Assembly (NCBI RefSeq): GCF_003096675.1
Contig: NZ_QEKW01000008.1
Span: 1-64,000 of the forward strand
Source of the DNA: Actinomycetospora cinnamomea
Lineage (GTDB): Bacteria > Actinomycetota > Actinomycetes > Mycobacteriales > Pseudonocardiaceae
DNA length: 64,000 bases
Direction of reading: 5' to 3'
In this document: in pieces, positions 63,995 through 64,000 of the stretch
Position numbering within the stretch: position 1 is the first letter of the stretch
Layout: each line of letters starts with the position of its first letter
Position numbers and translations under genes: made by a program
The notes under the pieces: model-generated
What the model was told of the DNA's origin: nothing
Database searches by the model: none
What the model saw: only the letters and a program-made list of their open reading frames with translations

Positions 63995-64000
63995 GCCGCG

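Overview
The window is chromosomal DNA from a very GC-rich actinobacterium. Codon third positions are almost always G or C, GTG starts are common, and many genes overlap by four bases (GTGA). A block of genes (dinG, pncB, clpS, DUF2017, mec, cysO, cysM, rhomboid, metallo-hydrolase, rph, rdgB) keeps the order known from Mycobacterium tuberculosis Rv1329c-Rv1341, and ctaD-serB is also a mycobacterial pair. Gene content (F420-type enzymes, BTAD regulator, cutinase, leaderless TANNNT promoters) fits the Pseudonocardiales; the genus is an inference.

Layout. 1-2.4 kb: the end of an IS630-type transposase abutting a beheaded PadR-type gene, then a cytochrome P450 and a GAF/ANTAR gene with a one-base frameshift. 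2.5-5.3 kb: an acetolactate-synthase-like TPP enzyme, and a ferredoxin plus cysteine-containing HTH regulator. 5.4-14.6 kb: a nitrate respiration operon (PPOX protein, narG, narH, narJ, narI, narK-type transporter, cupin), diverging from the ferredoxin/regulator pair across a short palindrome. 14.6-25.6 kb: a large secreted cutinase-lyase fusion, an S9 peptidase, trpS, a HIT protein, a glutamine amidotransferase, an LLM flavin enzyme, a PPOX protein and a mucin-like surface protein. 25.6-28.2 kb: a two-gene polyamine operon (ornithine decarboxylase, then fused SpeD-SpeE) behind a strong leader hairpin. 28.3-33 kb: an SRPBCC-Acg nitroreductase fusion, an acyl-CoA ligase/thioesterase pair, a DUF3618 protein, Bcp, and a tRNA with a UAG anticodon but a short variable loop.

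33.2-45.5 kb: hydrolase, methyltransferase, rdgB and rph in one overlapping operon; a DHA2 exporter; and the conserved mec-cysO-cysM sulfur relay, clpS, pncB and dinG block. 45.5-52.4 kb: two MerR/BTAD-type regulators, methyltransferases and a GNAT remnant. 52.4-57.2 kb: ATP-grasp and PTH2 genes beneath serB and ctaD. 57.3-64 kb: a hemerythrin protein, tRNA-Ala, a double-HTH MerR regulator facing an erythromycin-esterase-like gene, an Fe-S photolyase, an MFS exporter and a Thr/Pro-rich surface protein.

Most unusual items: the cutinase/polysaccharide-lyase fusion, the UAG tRNA, a two-hairpin interspersed repeat present in two inverted copies with compensatory changes, a CysO sulfur carrier ending in Gly-Gly-Ala-Arg, the SRPBCC-nitroreductase fusion, and three single-base frameshifts, at least two of them in homopolymer runs.
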